From Tissierellia bacterium (GTDB taxonomy: Bacteria; Bacillota_A; Clostridia; Tissierellales; Peptoniphilaceae), in NCBI GenBank assembly GCA_012513395.1, contig JAAZCH010000233.1, positions 1-6,018 on the forward strand: a stretch of 6,018 bases of DNA. The letters run 5' to 3'. This document shows, piece after piece, positions 1-6,018 of the stretch (positions within the stretch are counted from its first letter, which is position 1; each line of letters starts with the position of its first letter). Below the pieces are notes generated by a model. That model saw nothing but the letters and a program-made list of their open reading frames with translations, did not search any database and was not told the DNA's origin. The position numbers and the translations under genes are program-made.

Positions 1-204
1 AAAACCTTCTTTTTTTATTTTATCGATCAAGACAGTTCTTGCATTTTTTTCGTTTTTGGTCAGGATTTGCCCATTAAGGGCAGTATCCATCTCCGTCATC
101 TCTTGATCTTTTTCTATTCCATATATTTTTGCTCTCTGAGTGGATTTTTCTATTAATTCTTTCCTTGCCCAAACGGCAAAGTTTTTTATGGCTGTTTTGT
201 TCAT
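1..204 (-). CDS. pglX: PglX/BrxX, BREX adenine-specific DNA methyltransferase (N-terminal 68 codons, cut by window edge)
   Basis: Reading from an ATG at 204-202 to the window edge gives 68 residues with no stop, beginning MNKTAIKNFAVWARKELIEK and continuing to KIKKEGF. This lysine-rich helical start, with a 'K-FA-WAR-ELIEK' pattern and an 'R--LI-KIK-EGF' helix near residues 56-68, is what I recognise from the N-terminus of PglX proteins. In BREX, PglX is the site-specific N6-adenine methyltransferase that marks host DNA and is also needed for phage exclusion. The catalytic domain (SAM-binding and NPPY-type motifs) would lie further left and cannot be checked. The gene starts 15 bp after the brxC stop; a GGGAG ribosome site overlaps that stop. 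Two runs of seven A (minus strand) lie in this short stretch. The family call rests on the N-terminus plus position after brxC. Confidence 0.88.
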   Translation of the reverse strand, partial: MNKTAIKNFAVWARKELIEKSTQRAKIYGIEKDQEMTEMDTALNGQILTKNEKNARTVLIDKIKKEGF

Positions 205-222
205 ATCCTATCTATCTCCCTA
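205..222 (-). promoter_or_regulatory. Ribosome binding site region of pglX, overlapping the brxC stop codon
   Basis: On the minus strand the brxC TAG stop (222-220) runs straight into GGGAGA (220-215), followed by 10 nt to the pglX ATG. Spacing from the GGGAG core is 11 nt, on the long side; a second weak AGG sits only 2 nt from the ATG. No promoter-like sequence fits in the 15-bp gap, so pglX is probably translated from the brxABC message. Confidence 0.6.
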
Positions 223-3200
223 GTTTATTTCAATACCATCGCAATCCTCTAATAGCGATAGGAGGCTTTGCTCAACAGATTTTAAATATTCTTTTATTTC
301 CGTTTCGTTTTCAAGTGTTTTTGCAGGGAAGAGAGCTTGTCTGTAAGTTTTCTTTATATGCTTTTTCTTCGGCGTTTCAATTTCTGCTCTCGTTTTTGAA
401 ATAGTGTCTTCTTCAACCCTAGCTTTTTCATCTTCTGCAGCTTTTAATTTAGAGTTTTCTATGGAGTTCATGTTTTTTACTGCTTCATCTTTGATCGACC
501 ATAGATTAGGAATAAATCCATCTAAGATTCTAAGGCTTTTTGTTTGGGCGATTTCACTTTTCTTTTGGCTATAAAAGTCGTCTGTTTTCTGAATTATTTT
601 TGCAATCTGAGGATCGTACTTATCTCCCTTATGAATTTCTTCCATACATTGCCTTACAATCTCTAAAATTTCTTCACGCTTCTTATCCAAGAGCTTGTTG
701 TGCCCATCTCTTACGACTTTCATGTCATCATTGAGCCTAGGTAGGTCTTGATAGTCAAAATTCTCTTTTTTAGGATTGATAATAACCACTAATCTTATCT
801 TATTTAAGGCATCATTGATTTCATCTTCATTTTGGAAATAATCAAAATCTGCACGAAGGAAACTCTCCAACTTTTCTGCTTCATCAAAGGTTGCTACTTG
901 CGATTTGAAGAAGTCTTCAATTGCCTCCATATTTTCCTGCAAATCTTCTAATTCATCTTCCATTTGAATTAGCTTATTAACTAGGGCAATATTATCTGTT
1001 TGTGCATAAAGAAGCTCTGTTAGCTTTTCTTTTGCTTTTATTACTTTCCCTTTGTCTGGATAGTTTTTCCCTGCATATTTGCCAAGAAGGTTGTCATAGT
1101 GTTCTTTTTGATTTTCAAACTTAGCAATGATAAAACCAACAAGACCATCATCATCATCAGGTACATCCATAACGTCAAAGTAGTCTCTTAAAAATTCTCT
1201 TGCCTCTTTAATATTCTGGCTGCTGATCATCTCACGTTTTTGTATCTTTGTTTTTCCTATTTCACTTCTTTTATACAGAAGTTCTGGCAGTCTTTTATCC
1301 TCGACTCTTATGGTTTCACCGCCATATTTAATGATTGCTTTTTGTTCGTAGATTAATCTCGCTACTACTGCAGCGACATCTCTTTCCCTCCAGCCATAAG
1401 GAACAGCAGTGAACCTTTTTTGAATATCTGCCATGCTTGTTGGTAAATGTTGCTTACTTTGGGCTGACAGGTAAATTTCTATTTCAGAAGCGGCCTTCCT
1501 ATTGGTCTCAAAACCAGGCATAACCCCATTGTCTTCTTTTCCAGAAAGAACATTATAAATATCTTCATCCGTCTCTGTGTTTTTATTAATCAAATCTAAT
1601 TTGTTATAAACATTGGAAACGAGGTATTCCAGTGCCTCATCAATTTTAGCCTGTGCACCACCACTATTTATCTTAGCCCTATCGCCATCGATATAAAATC
1701 CAGCCTGATTAAAAGCTTCTTTCAGCTCATCTATCGCATCTTCTTTATAATGTTCGGCATCATCTTGTTTGCCTCTAATAATGTCTTGCATAGCCTTAGA
1801 AAGCTGAGGGATATTCTTCTTTCTAGCAAACTTATCAATCTTCATGGCATTTTCTATGAAGCTATAATACTCGGTATCGCCTAATACAATGAGCACCTTA
1901 TTGGTTGACTCAGCCATTAGTCTTAGTTCTTGCTTATCTACTAGACTCGTTGCGGTCGTATAGATTTCAAGTTCCATGCCTTCAACGGGATTTCCATAAT
2001 AAACCCCATCTACTTTTTTATTGAAATCAAAGTCATACTTTTTATTGTAGCGAAATTTTTTGCTTGTATAGATACTCCCAAAAATCATTTCAGAAATTCT
2101 TCTGGTAACCTCACTTGGGTCTACAAACTCGTCTTTAATTTCTCTCTCAACATCTTGCTCTGCATCCGTAAGAAAATTATAGGTATCTCCTGTTCTAGCG
2201 ATATAGTTTTGTCTTATTAGGCGATCTAGCGATTTTTGGATTTTCTCTTTTTCGCTAATCTTATCTAGCCTGATATCTTCGGCCATCATAATTACAATAT
2301 TATCTAAGTTTGCAGGGATATCATCCACATATCGAATCATATAAAGGAGCTTTAACACATTGATGTCAATCGGTTCTAGCCCCTTATCATTCACAGTTGC
2401 TCTTTCGGCTCTTTCTACCACTCGCCTGATTGAACCATCAAGGAAAGTGTGCACTGTATCATAAAACATCCAAAAGGAGACGAGGGAATATTCATCTCTG
2501 TCTTGGATTCTTTGTGTCGCCTCTTGGAAACCTGATAACATGGATCTTTCACCACCAGACAAGTGTTTACCCGCATTTCCATGTTTTCTGATTTCCGAAA
2601 AGACCTTTTGCATCAAAATGAATTGATAAGGAACGAAAGGGAAATTCACTGAAAATTCATCCGGCCCTTCAAATCCTCTAATATCCCCAACCGCTTCTCT
2701 AAATTTAAATAAGTTGTCCATCACATTTTTTTGCTTATCATAGACATCTTCGAGATAGACCTTCGCATTTTCATTCTTCTTTAGAATTCTCTTTTGTATT
2801 ACTTCATCTGCTGATGATGAGGAAAGGGAAAGTCTTGTTTTAAATCTAGCTTGGATTCTCGAAAATTCATCTGCTCTTGTTTTAATGATGTCATCTAAGG
2901 CTTCTTGACCCGTAGCCATAACCCAAACCTTACCCAGGCATTCAGAGCCTATTTTTTCCACTAAGGACTGAAGATTAAGGAGCATATCAGTGTCTGCACC
3001 AACATATTGACCTACCTCATCAATCATAAAAATAAGTCGATAGTCCTCTGGTTTTGTATTTACGTAGTCTTTAATTTCAGACACCAGTTGGGCAATGGAT
3101 ATATCGACCTCATCAGAAGAATCAAACCAATTTCTAGCGGATGTTTCACTCATTCCTAAAACTTCGATTAAGGTCTCTACAATTTCATCTTCACAAAAAT

Positions 3201-3798
3201 CAAATACATCTCTTGAATCCGTCCAAGAGTCTCCATATTTTTCTTCAAAAACTCGTTGGAACTCCTCTGTCTTTCCTTTACGTTCAACAAACTGTTCCAA
3301 CTTTACAACTTTAAGATTTTCACCATAAAACCCCAGGTGTTTATAGAACATCTTGGCAAAAACTCTTAGAACGGCCGTCTTGTTCTTTTCCATCGATCCT
3401 TCAATGTCAATGTTGAAGAGTATGGTCTCTGTAGGAGATTGTGTTGATTGATCTATCATCATAAAGGTAGCTGGATCATCAAAGAGTTTTTCTCTAAATC
3501 TTTCAACTGTTTTTACGCCATTGACTTCCTTGTTTTCTAAAATATAAGAGAGTATTTTAAGAAAATGTGATTTACCAGAACCAAAGAAACCTGAAATCCA
3601 TACTCCAGTATCTGCTGTAGGTTTAACGAAAGAATCTGAATAATAATTAAAGAAACTTATAAAATGTTTTTTTAATTCCTTGGTAATAACATATTCGGAT
3701 AATTCCTGTTCAATTGTGTCTTTGGTATCTTGATCAACTTTGATAACACCATTTATTTCTCTATTGATGTCATCATAGAACATATTTTTTATTTGCAT
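220..3798 (-). CDS. brxC: BrxC, BREX P-loop ATPase
   Basis: This is a 1192-residue protein, close to the roughly 1200 residues usual for BrxC. The N-terminal half is an AAA+/P-loop NTPase: Walker A GFFGSGKS at residues 70-77, Walker B IFMIDE ending at E261, a likely sensor segment MATGQE at 294-299, and an arginine-rich stretch RIQARFKTR at 314-322 that could supply an arginine finger. The C-terminal half is largely helical and charged, with probable coiled coil around residues 920-985 and another helical region from about 1120 to the end. No membrane segment or signal peptide is seen, so it should be cytoplasmic. BrxC is an essential core BREX component thought to use ATP while working with BrxB, PglX and PglZ; its exact step is unresolved. 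The ATG at 3798 has AGGAGG 8 nt upstream, favouring it over the internal Met6. It starts 19 bp after brxB. The frame is intact, and both Walker motifs are complete. Confidence 0.95.
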   Translation of the reverse strand: MQIKNMFYDDINREINGVIKVDQDTKDTIEQELSEYVITKELKKHFISFFNYYSDSFVKPTADTGVWISGFFGSGKSHFLKILSYILENKEVNGVKTVERFREKLFDDPATFMMIDQSTQSPTETILFNIDIEGSMEKNKTAVLRVFAKMFYKHLGFYGENLKVVKLEQFVERKGKTEEFQRVFEEKYGDSWTDSRDVFDFCEDEIVETLIEVLGMSETSARNWFDSSDEVDISIAQLVSEIKDYVNTKPEDYRLIFMIDEVGQYVGADTDMLLNLQSLVEKIGSECLGKVWVMATGQEALDDIIKTRADEFSRIQARFKTRLSLSSSSADEVIQKRILKKNENAKVYLEDVYDKQKNVMDNLFKFREAVGDIRGFEGPDEFSVNFPFVPYQFILMQKVFSEIRKHGNAGKHLSGGERSMLSGFQEATQRIQDRDEYSLVSFWMFYDTVHTFLDGSIRRVVERAERATVNDKGLEPIDINVLKLLYMIRYVDDIPANLDNIVIMMAEDIRLDKISEKEKIQKSLDRLIRQNYIARTGDTYNFLTDAEQDVEREIKDEFVDPSEVTRRISEMIFGSIYTSKKFRYNKKYDFDFNKKVDGVYYGNPVEGMELEIYTTATSLVDKQELRLMAESTNKVLIVLGDTEYYSFIENAMKIDKFARKKNIPQLSKAMQDIIRGKQDDAEHYKEDAIDELKEAFNQAGFYIDGDRAKINSGGAQAKIDEALEYLVSNVYNKLDLINKNTETDEDIYNVLSGKEDNGVMPGFETNRKAASEIEIYLSAQSKQHLPTSMADIQKRFTAVPYGWRERDVAAVVARLIYEQKAIIKYGGETIRVEDKRLPELLYKRSEIGKTKIQKREMISSQNIKEAREFLRDYFDVMDVPDDDDGLVGFIIAKFENQKEHYDNLLGKYAGKNYPDKGKVIKAKEKLTELLYAQTDNIALVNKLIQMEDELEDLQENMEAIEDFFKSQVATFDEAEKLESFLRADFDYFQNEDEINDALNKIRLVVIINPKKENFDYQDLPRLNDDMKVVRDGHNKLLDKKREEILEIVRQCMEEIHKGDKYDPQIAKIIQKTDDFYSQKKSEIAQTKSLRILDGFIPNLWSIKDEAVKNMNSIENSKLKAAEDEKARVEEDTISKTRAEIETPKKKHIKKTYRQALFPAKTLENETEIKEYLKSVEQSLLSLLEDCDGIEIN

Positions 3799-3806
3799 GC
3801 TTACCG

Positions 3807-3812
3807 CCTCCT
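3807..3812 (-). promoter_or_regulatory. Ribosome binding site of brxC
   Basis: AGGAGG on the minus strand, 8 nt before the brxC ATG at 3798. It is a full match to the anti-Shine-Dalgarno sequence and fixes the start at Met1. It lies in the 19-bp brxB-brxC gap. Confidence 0.8.
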
Positions 3813-3817
3813 ATACT

Positions 3818-4381
3818 TTAAATTATATTAAATGCCCGATAGTATTCATTCGGGGTGAATTCATTAAATAAAATTAGAGATCTTCCATCAAAAGAACCTG
3901 GATACAAAACAACGATGGGAATATCATCATAACTGGTCTGTAATTCTTCTAATAGGGAATGGACTCTCATAAAAGGATAAACCTCTCCTATGCCTGAAAG
4001 CAGAAGAACATCGCCTTTTTTATGGGGTTCATACTGCATCTTATCTGAAAAAGCCTCAGTGGTTGAGAATTTTAAAATCCGATCTTTCAGATAGTCACTA
4101 CCTTTCTTGGACTCCATATCAGGGATCTTTTCTAAAATATTTTTCTCCTCACATATTTCAAGAAATATATGGTATAGGTTATGGCAAATAAGATTACACT
4201 CCAAAGTCTTGTCTTTTTCTAATTGGTTTATAAAGTGCCTTACTGTCATTTCTTCTTTTGGGTCATAACAGAACATTCGAATATTAACTTCGTTGCTGAG
4301 TCCTTTTCCTGTCAGAAAATCTTGATCTTGAATTAAGGTTCTTAATTTATCTAGTTTTTCATTTATATTATTCAAGTTCAT
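3818..4381 (-). CDS. brxB: BrxB, DUF1788 family BREX protein
   Basis: This is a 187-residue protein, the usual DUF1788 length. Recognisable family features are an N-terminal block around residues 34-50 (FCYDPKEEMTVRHF), a central LLLSGIGEVYPFMR at 126-139 followed by a helix HSLLEELQ, and a C-terminal block with PGSFDGRSLILF at 161-172 and NEYYRAF at 178-184. No catalytic motif, membrane segment or signal peptide is apparent. BrxB is a core component of type 1 BREX with no assigned enzymatic activity, probably a structural partner of BrxC, PglX and PglZ. Its gene lies between brxA and brxC on the same strand, 8 bp after brxA, which supports the call. The frame is intact from ATG to TAA. The only plausible start is Met1; its ribosome site is unusually close. 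Confidence 0.93.
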   Translation of the reverse strand: MNLNNINEKLDKLRTLIQDQDFLTGKGLSNEVNIRMFCYDPKEEMTVRHFINQLEKDKTLECNLICHNLYHIFLEICEEKNILEKIPDMESKKGSDYLKDRILKFSTTEAFSDKMQYEPHKKGDVLLLSGIGEVYPFMRVHSLLEELQTSYDDIPIVVLYPGSFDGRSLILFNEFTPNEYYRAFNII

Positions 4382-4384
4382 ATT

Positions 4385-4392
4385 CTCCTTTA
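4385..4392 (-). promoter_or_regulatory. Ribosome binding site of brxB, touching the brxA stop, with short spacing
   Basis: The minus strand reads TAAAGGAG, the brxA TAA stop being followed directly by AGGAG, then only 3 nt to the brxB ATG at 4381. Spacing is shorter than the common 5-9 nt, which could lower independent initiation and make brxB rely on ribosomes finishing brxA. Confidence 0.6.
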
Positions 4393-4995
4393 CTCAAAAT
4401 AATTAAAGGCTGGAAGACAAGTTTCATCACCTTTTTCTGTTATTTTTTCTTTCAATTTATAGTCTAATAAAACTTCATTTAATTTTTTAGCATTCGGACT
4501 GTCTATATATCCATTTTCCTTTAATAGACTTATGATTACTGATTTTAACTTACCAATTGTCGCATCACTCCAGGATGCCACCGTTTCATTCTGTTCTTGA
4601 AGCCTTGTAAAAAATACATTTAAATCCATTCGACTATAGGTGAAATTTTTTGTTCTATACTTCTCACCAATCACCGTAATCATAAACTCCCAAATTAATC
4701 TAGAACTCTTCATAAACGCATAAAAACAAACTTGTCTCGATATATCTAAAGGTCGATTTACAATCCAAGACAAGAGTTCTTCATCATCCAATCCCTTAAG
4801 CCTTTTAATACAAGCTCTTGCTCTTGTTTTCAGGCTTCTTTCTGTTGGATATTGATATAAATTCTCTATAAATATTTTTTCTATAACCTCATCTTCATCT
4901 AAACCTTCTAAAAGTAGCTTCGCTGTTATCGTCATCTCATAATACATAAAAGGTTCTCTAGTAAGAGAAGCTATATATGGTGTATTTGTATCCAT
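4390..4995 (-). CDS. brxA: BrxA, DUF1819 family BREX protein
   Basis: This 201-residue protein matches DUF1819 along its length. Visible family blocks are REPFMYYEM at 13-21, LLLEGLDEDEV at 27-37, ENLYQYPTERSLKTRARA at 44-61, the central SRLIWEFM at 98-105, FFTRLQEQNETVASWSDATI at 128-147 and the C-terminal LPAFNYF at 194-200. It is all-helical in appearance, with a basic patch near residues 53-67 and no membrane segment. BrxA was originally compared with NusB-type RNA-binding antiterminators, and homologues have been reported to bind DNA; its role in exclusion is not settled. It is the first brx gene, 12 bp after the regulator gene, with AAGGAGG before its ATG. The frame is intact. Confidence 0.93.
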   Translation of the reverse strand: MDTNTPYIASLTREPFMYYEMTITAKLLLEGLDEDEVIEKIFIENLYQYPTERSLKTRARACIKRLKGLDDEELLSWIVNRPLDISRQVCFYAFMKSSRLIWEFMITVIGEKYRTKNFTYSRMDLNVFFTRLQEQNETVASWSDATIGKLKSVIISLLKENGYIDSPNAKKLNEVLLDYKLKEKITEKGDETCLPAFNYFE

Positions 4996-5002
4996 AAATA
5001 TG

Positions 5003-5010
5003 CCTCCTTA
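5003..5010 (-). promoter_or_regulatory. Ribosome binding site of brxA, overlapping the regulator's stop codon
   Basis: The minus strand reads TAAGGAGG, where TAA (5010-5008) is the stop of the HTH gene and AAGGAGG is the Shine-Dalgarno sequence of brxA, followed by 7 nt to the ATG at 4995. Sharing bases between stop and ribosome site indicates that regulator and brxA are co-transcribed and possibly translationally coupled. Confidence 0.75.
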
Positions 5011-5223
5011 TTTTTCTTCATTTTTTCGATTTATAGCAACCAAATCTCCGAAATCTACATTCAAGCTTATCGCAATCCTATAGAGGACTTCCATGCTCAC
5101 GAATTCACCCCGCCCCATCTTTGCAATTGTTGCTGGTGCTATTCCGATAGACTCATGTAGGTCTTTCTTATTCATGCCTTTATCTATTAACAGTTTCCAT
5201 AATCCATTGTAATTAACTTTCAT
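5008..5223 (-). CDS. Small Cro/CI-type helix-turn-helix regulator (HTH_26-like) at the head of the BREX operon
   Basis: The protein is 71 residues from the ATG at 5223. It is almost only a DNA-binding domain: a first helix LWKLLIDKGM at 8-17, the helix-turn-helix at about 18-37 (NKKDLHES, then turn GIAPATIAKM), and closing helices around 43-54 with the LN-D-GDLV ending typical of short Cro/CI-like proteins. Such 65-80 residue proteins resemble controller proteins of restriction-modification systems and generally act as dimeric repressors or activators. Its place as first gene, with its stop inside the brxA ribosome site, suggests that it autoregulates the BREX operon. An in-frame TTG at 5244 would add seven residues, but AGAGGTGG lies 4 nt before the ATG and would fall inside that longer version, so I prefer the ATG. 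It lacks the WYL domain of the described BREX regulator BrxR. The regulatory role is inferred. Confidence 0.88.
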   Translation of the reverse strand: MKVNYNGLWKLLIDKGMNKKDLHESIGIAPATIAKMGRGEFVSMEVLYRIAISLNVDFGDLVAINRKNEEK

Positions 5224-5227
5224 TTCG

Positions 5228-5235
5228 CCACCTCT
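5228..5235 (-). promoter_or_regulatory. Ribosome binding site that decides the start of the HTH gene
   Basis: AGAGGTGG on the minus strand, 4 nt before the ATG at 5223 (6-7 nt from the GAGG core). The alternative TTG at 5244 has no comparable purine-rich sequence at proper distance, so the shorter 71-residue product is more likely. Confidence 0.7.
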
Positions 5236-5266
5236 AATCTTCAACTTTGCGAATTTATTCTATTAG

Positions 5267-5295
5267 ATTATATCATGTAGGTATGTAATATTAAA
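5267..5295 (-). promoter_or_regulatory. Extended -10 sigma-70/SigA-type promoter of the HTH-brx operon
   Basis: The minus strand carries a perfect TATAAT at 5272-5267 preceded by TG at 5275-5274 (TGaTATAAT), a consensus extended -10. A weak -35 candidate TTTAAT lies at 5295-5290 with 17-bp spacing. Transcription would begin near 5260, leaving a leader of about 35-40 nt before the ATG at 5223. It lies just downstream of the SSB-like gene's terminator, so the operon has its own promoter. Confidence 0.72.
5275..5287 (-). promoter_or_regulatory. Candidate operator: TACAT direct repeat in the promoter spacer
   Basis: TACAT-ACC-TACAT is a direct repeat with 8-nt period, filling the spacer up to the TG of the extended -10. 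A small HTH protein bound here would block or contact RNA polymerase. Cro/CI-type dimers more often use inverted repeats, and the match is short, so this is only a suggestion. Confidence 0.25.
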
Positions 5296-5314
5296 TATTT
5301 ATTTCAAGAAAAAT

Positions 5315-5349
5315 AAAAAAAGCCGGTGCAGCCTGAAGACCACACCGAC
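5315..5349 (-). terminator. Rho-independent terminator of the SSB-like gene
   Basis: In the minus-strand RNA a 12-bp stem (5349-5338 with 5333-5322) closes a UUCA tetraloop and is followed by seven U (5321-5315) and further U-rich sequence. Four of the twelve pairs are G-U, which pair only in the minus-strand transcript; the plus-strand copy would have A-C mismatches and lacks a U tract. It begins 7 bp past the TAA of the SSB-like gene. Confidence 0.9.
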
Positions 5350-5356
5350 CAATTCA

Positions 5357-6018
5357 TTATCTTTCTTGTCCTTTATTTTCTTTCTTTGCTAAGTCATTGC
5401 TCTTGTCATTCTTCTGATAATCTTTGATTGCTCCTAGAATGGAAGTTTTCTTTTCTTGCTTTCCATCTCTCTCGTTCATCTGTTCACGACTCTTCAACAG
5501 TATCGATGATAGAATACAAACATTGGAATGTTCTTTCCCATTTTCATCAACCGAGGTTCTCAACTGACCAAACAGTTTTACAAAGTCCCCGCGTTTAAAG
5601 TCTTTAGGAATTTCGCCTTTTTCTCCATAAGCAGAGCAGTTTGTATAGGTTTTATTACCATCATCATCTTTTAAAGCAACAGAGAAATTGACAACCTTGA
5701 AGGCTGTTCCATCCTTATTTTCTCGATCTACAACTTCAACTTCGCCAACGACATTGCCAACAATATTTACTAAATCATCTTGATCCACTTCAATAGCATC
5801 AGACTCTTTTAATTGTCCTTGTTCTCTTAGATTTTCAATCGAATAATCAAAGTCCTCGTGAAGTAAGCTACCATTATCACTTGCCATGAAGTCCTCAAAC
5901 ACAACATCCAAGGCTTCGTTATCATCAATTCCTTTTTCAACACTCACCAAAGCTTTTATAAAGTCCTTGTAGTTCTCATCAATCATCTGGTTAATTGTTT
6001 GTTTTGCTTCGTCAAAAT
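5357..6018 (-). CDS. SSB-like OB-fold protein with N-terminal extension (5' end beyond the window)
   Basis: The frame ends with TAA at 5359-5357 and is open to the right edge, giving 219 visible residues. Numbering from the Met at 5986, an OB fold typical of SSB proteins spans about 72-164: NIVGNVVGEVEVVD, then a VVNFSVAL strand near 98-105, CSAYGE at 117-122, and GDFVKLFGQLRTS at 133-145. This follows the E. coli SSB order (start GN, then FGKLAE, then a G-QLRT strand). Before it is an acidic region of at least 70 residues not found in housekeeping SSB; after it is a charged Lys/Gln-rich tail ending KENKGQER, without the acidic DDDIPF-type tip that recruits partners. It probably binds single-stranded DNA for a plasmid or conjugative element. 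Met5986 has no ribosome site, and the ten in-frame codons before it read as coding (FDEAKQTINQ), so the true start is likely upstream. Element type is inferred. Confidence 0.75.
   Translation of the reverse strand, partial: FDEAKQTINQMIDENYKDFIKALVSVEKGIDDNEALDVVFEDFMASDNGSLLHEDFDYSIENLREQGQLKESDAIEVDQDDLVNIVGNVVGEVEVVDRENKDGTAFKVVNFSVALKDDDGNKTYTNCSAYGEKGEIPKDFKRGDFVKLFGQLRTSVDENGKEHSNVCILSSILLKSREQMNERDGKQEKKTSILGAIKDYQKNDKSNDLAKKENKGQER

Noticed and set aside
129..404. Plus-strand open frame of 91 codons
   Set aside because: Antisense to the end of brxC and the start of pglX; low-complexity Phe/Leu/Ser-rich product, typical of the complement of lysine/glutamate-rich coding sequence, with no ribosome site.
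540..734. Plus-strand open frame of 64 codons
   Set aside because: Lies wholly inside brxC on the opposite strand; no ribosome site and no recognisable domain.
3095..3328. Plus-strand open frame of 77 codons
   Set aside because: Antisense to the conserved ATPase region of brxC; Ser-rich shadow frame without family features.
1..4995. BREX type 2 (Pgl) or another BREX type
   Set aside because: The brxA-brxB-brxC-pglX order and the DUF1819/DUF1788 pair fit type 1; type 2 has pglW, pglY and brxD instead. Type 5 shares several genes and cannot be fully excluded without the left flank.
5287..5304. AT-rich AATATT repeats as an inverted-repeat operator
   Set aside because: Short palindromic AT words occur by chance in such AT-rich DNA; no GC-containing half-sites support a specific operator.
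5302..5307. TTGAAA as a -35 box for the operon promoter
   Set aside because: A good -35 match on the minus strand, but 29 bp from the TATAAT, too far for a sigma-70-type promoter; it is in the U-rich tail of the terminator.
1..6018. CRISPR array, tRNA/rRNA genes, insertion sequence or att site
   Set aside because: No regularly spaced repeats, cloverleaf or rRNA-like sequence, transposase or flanking direct repeats were seen; nearly all bases lie in the six minus-strand genes.

Overview
The window holds most of a BREX phage-defence operon, read right to left on the minus strand. In transcription order it carries a small Cro/CI-type regulator, brxA (DUF1819), brxB (DUF1788), brxC (a large P-loop ATPase) and the first 68 codons of pglX/brxX (the BREX adenine-specific DNA methyltransferase), which runs off the left edge. 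The order brxA-brxB-brxC-pglX is that of type 1 BREX. The type call stays provisional because pglZ and brxL, expected further left, are outside the window.

Layout from high to low coordinates: 5357-6018 is the 3' part of a gene for an OB-fold, single-stranded-DNA-binding (SSB)-like protein, whose reading frame is open to the right edge. A strong intrinsic terminator (5315-5349) ends it. An AT-rich intergenic stretch then holds a consensus extended -10 promoter (TGaTATAAT), followed by the 71-residue regulator (5008-5223), brxA (4390-4995), brxB (3818-4381), brxC (220-3798) and the pglX start (1-204). From the regulator to pglX the gaps are only 8-19 bp and each gene has a visible ribosome binding site, three of them touching or lying against the preceding stop codon, so this looks like one polycistronic unit separately transcribed from the SSB-like gene.

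The DNA is AT-rich, has strong AGGAGG-type ribosome binding sites and a TG-extended -10 box. This suggests a low-GC Firmicute (Bacillota), but genus cannot be told from the sequence. The SSB-like neighbour is of a sort often carried by plasmids and integrative conjugative elements, so BREX may be cargo of a mobile element or defence island; no integrase, att site or repeat is visible to prove it.

BREX is a described system: PglX methylates a non-palindromic host site, and the Brx/Pgl proteins together block phage replication by discriminating unmethylated DNA. I see no wholly new system. The least standard features are the small HTH gene built into the head of the BREX operon, its promoter/operator region, and the N-terminally extended SSB-like protein. 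No RNA genes, CRISPR arrays or insertion sequences were seen.
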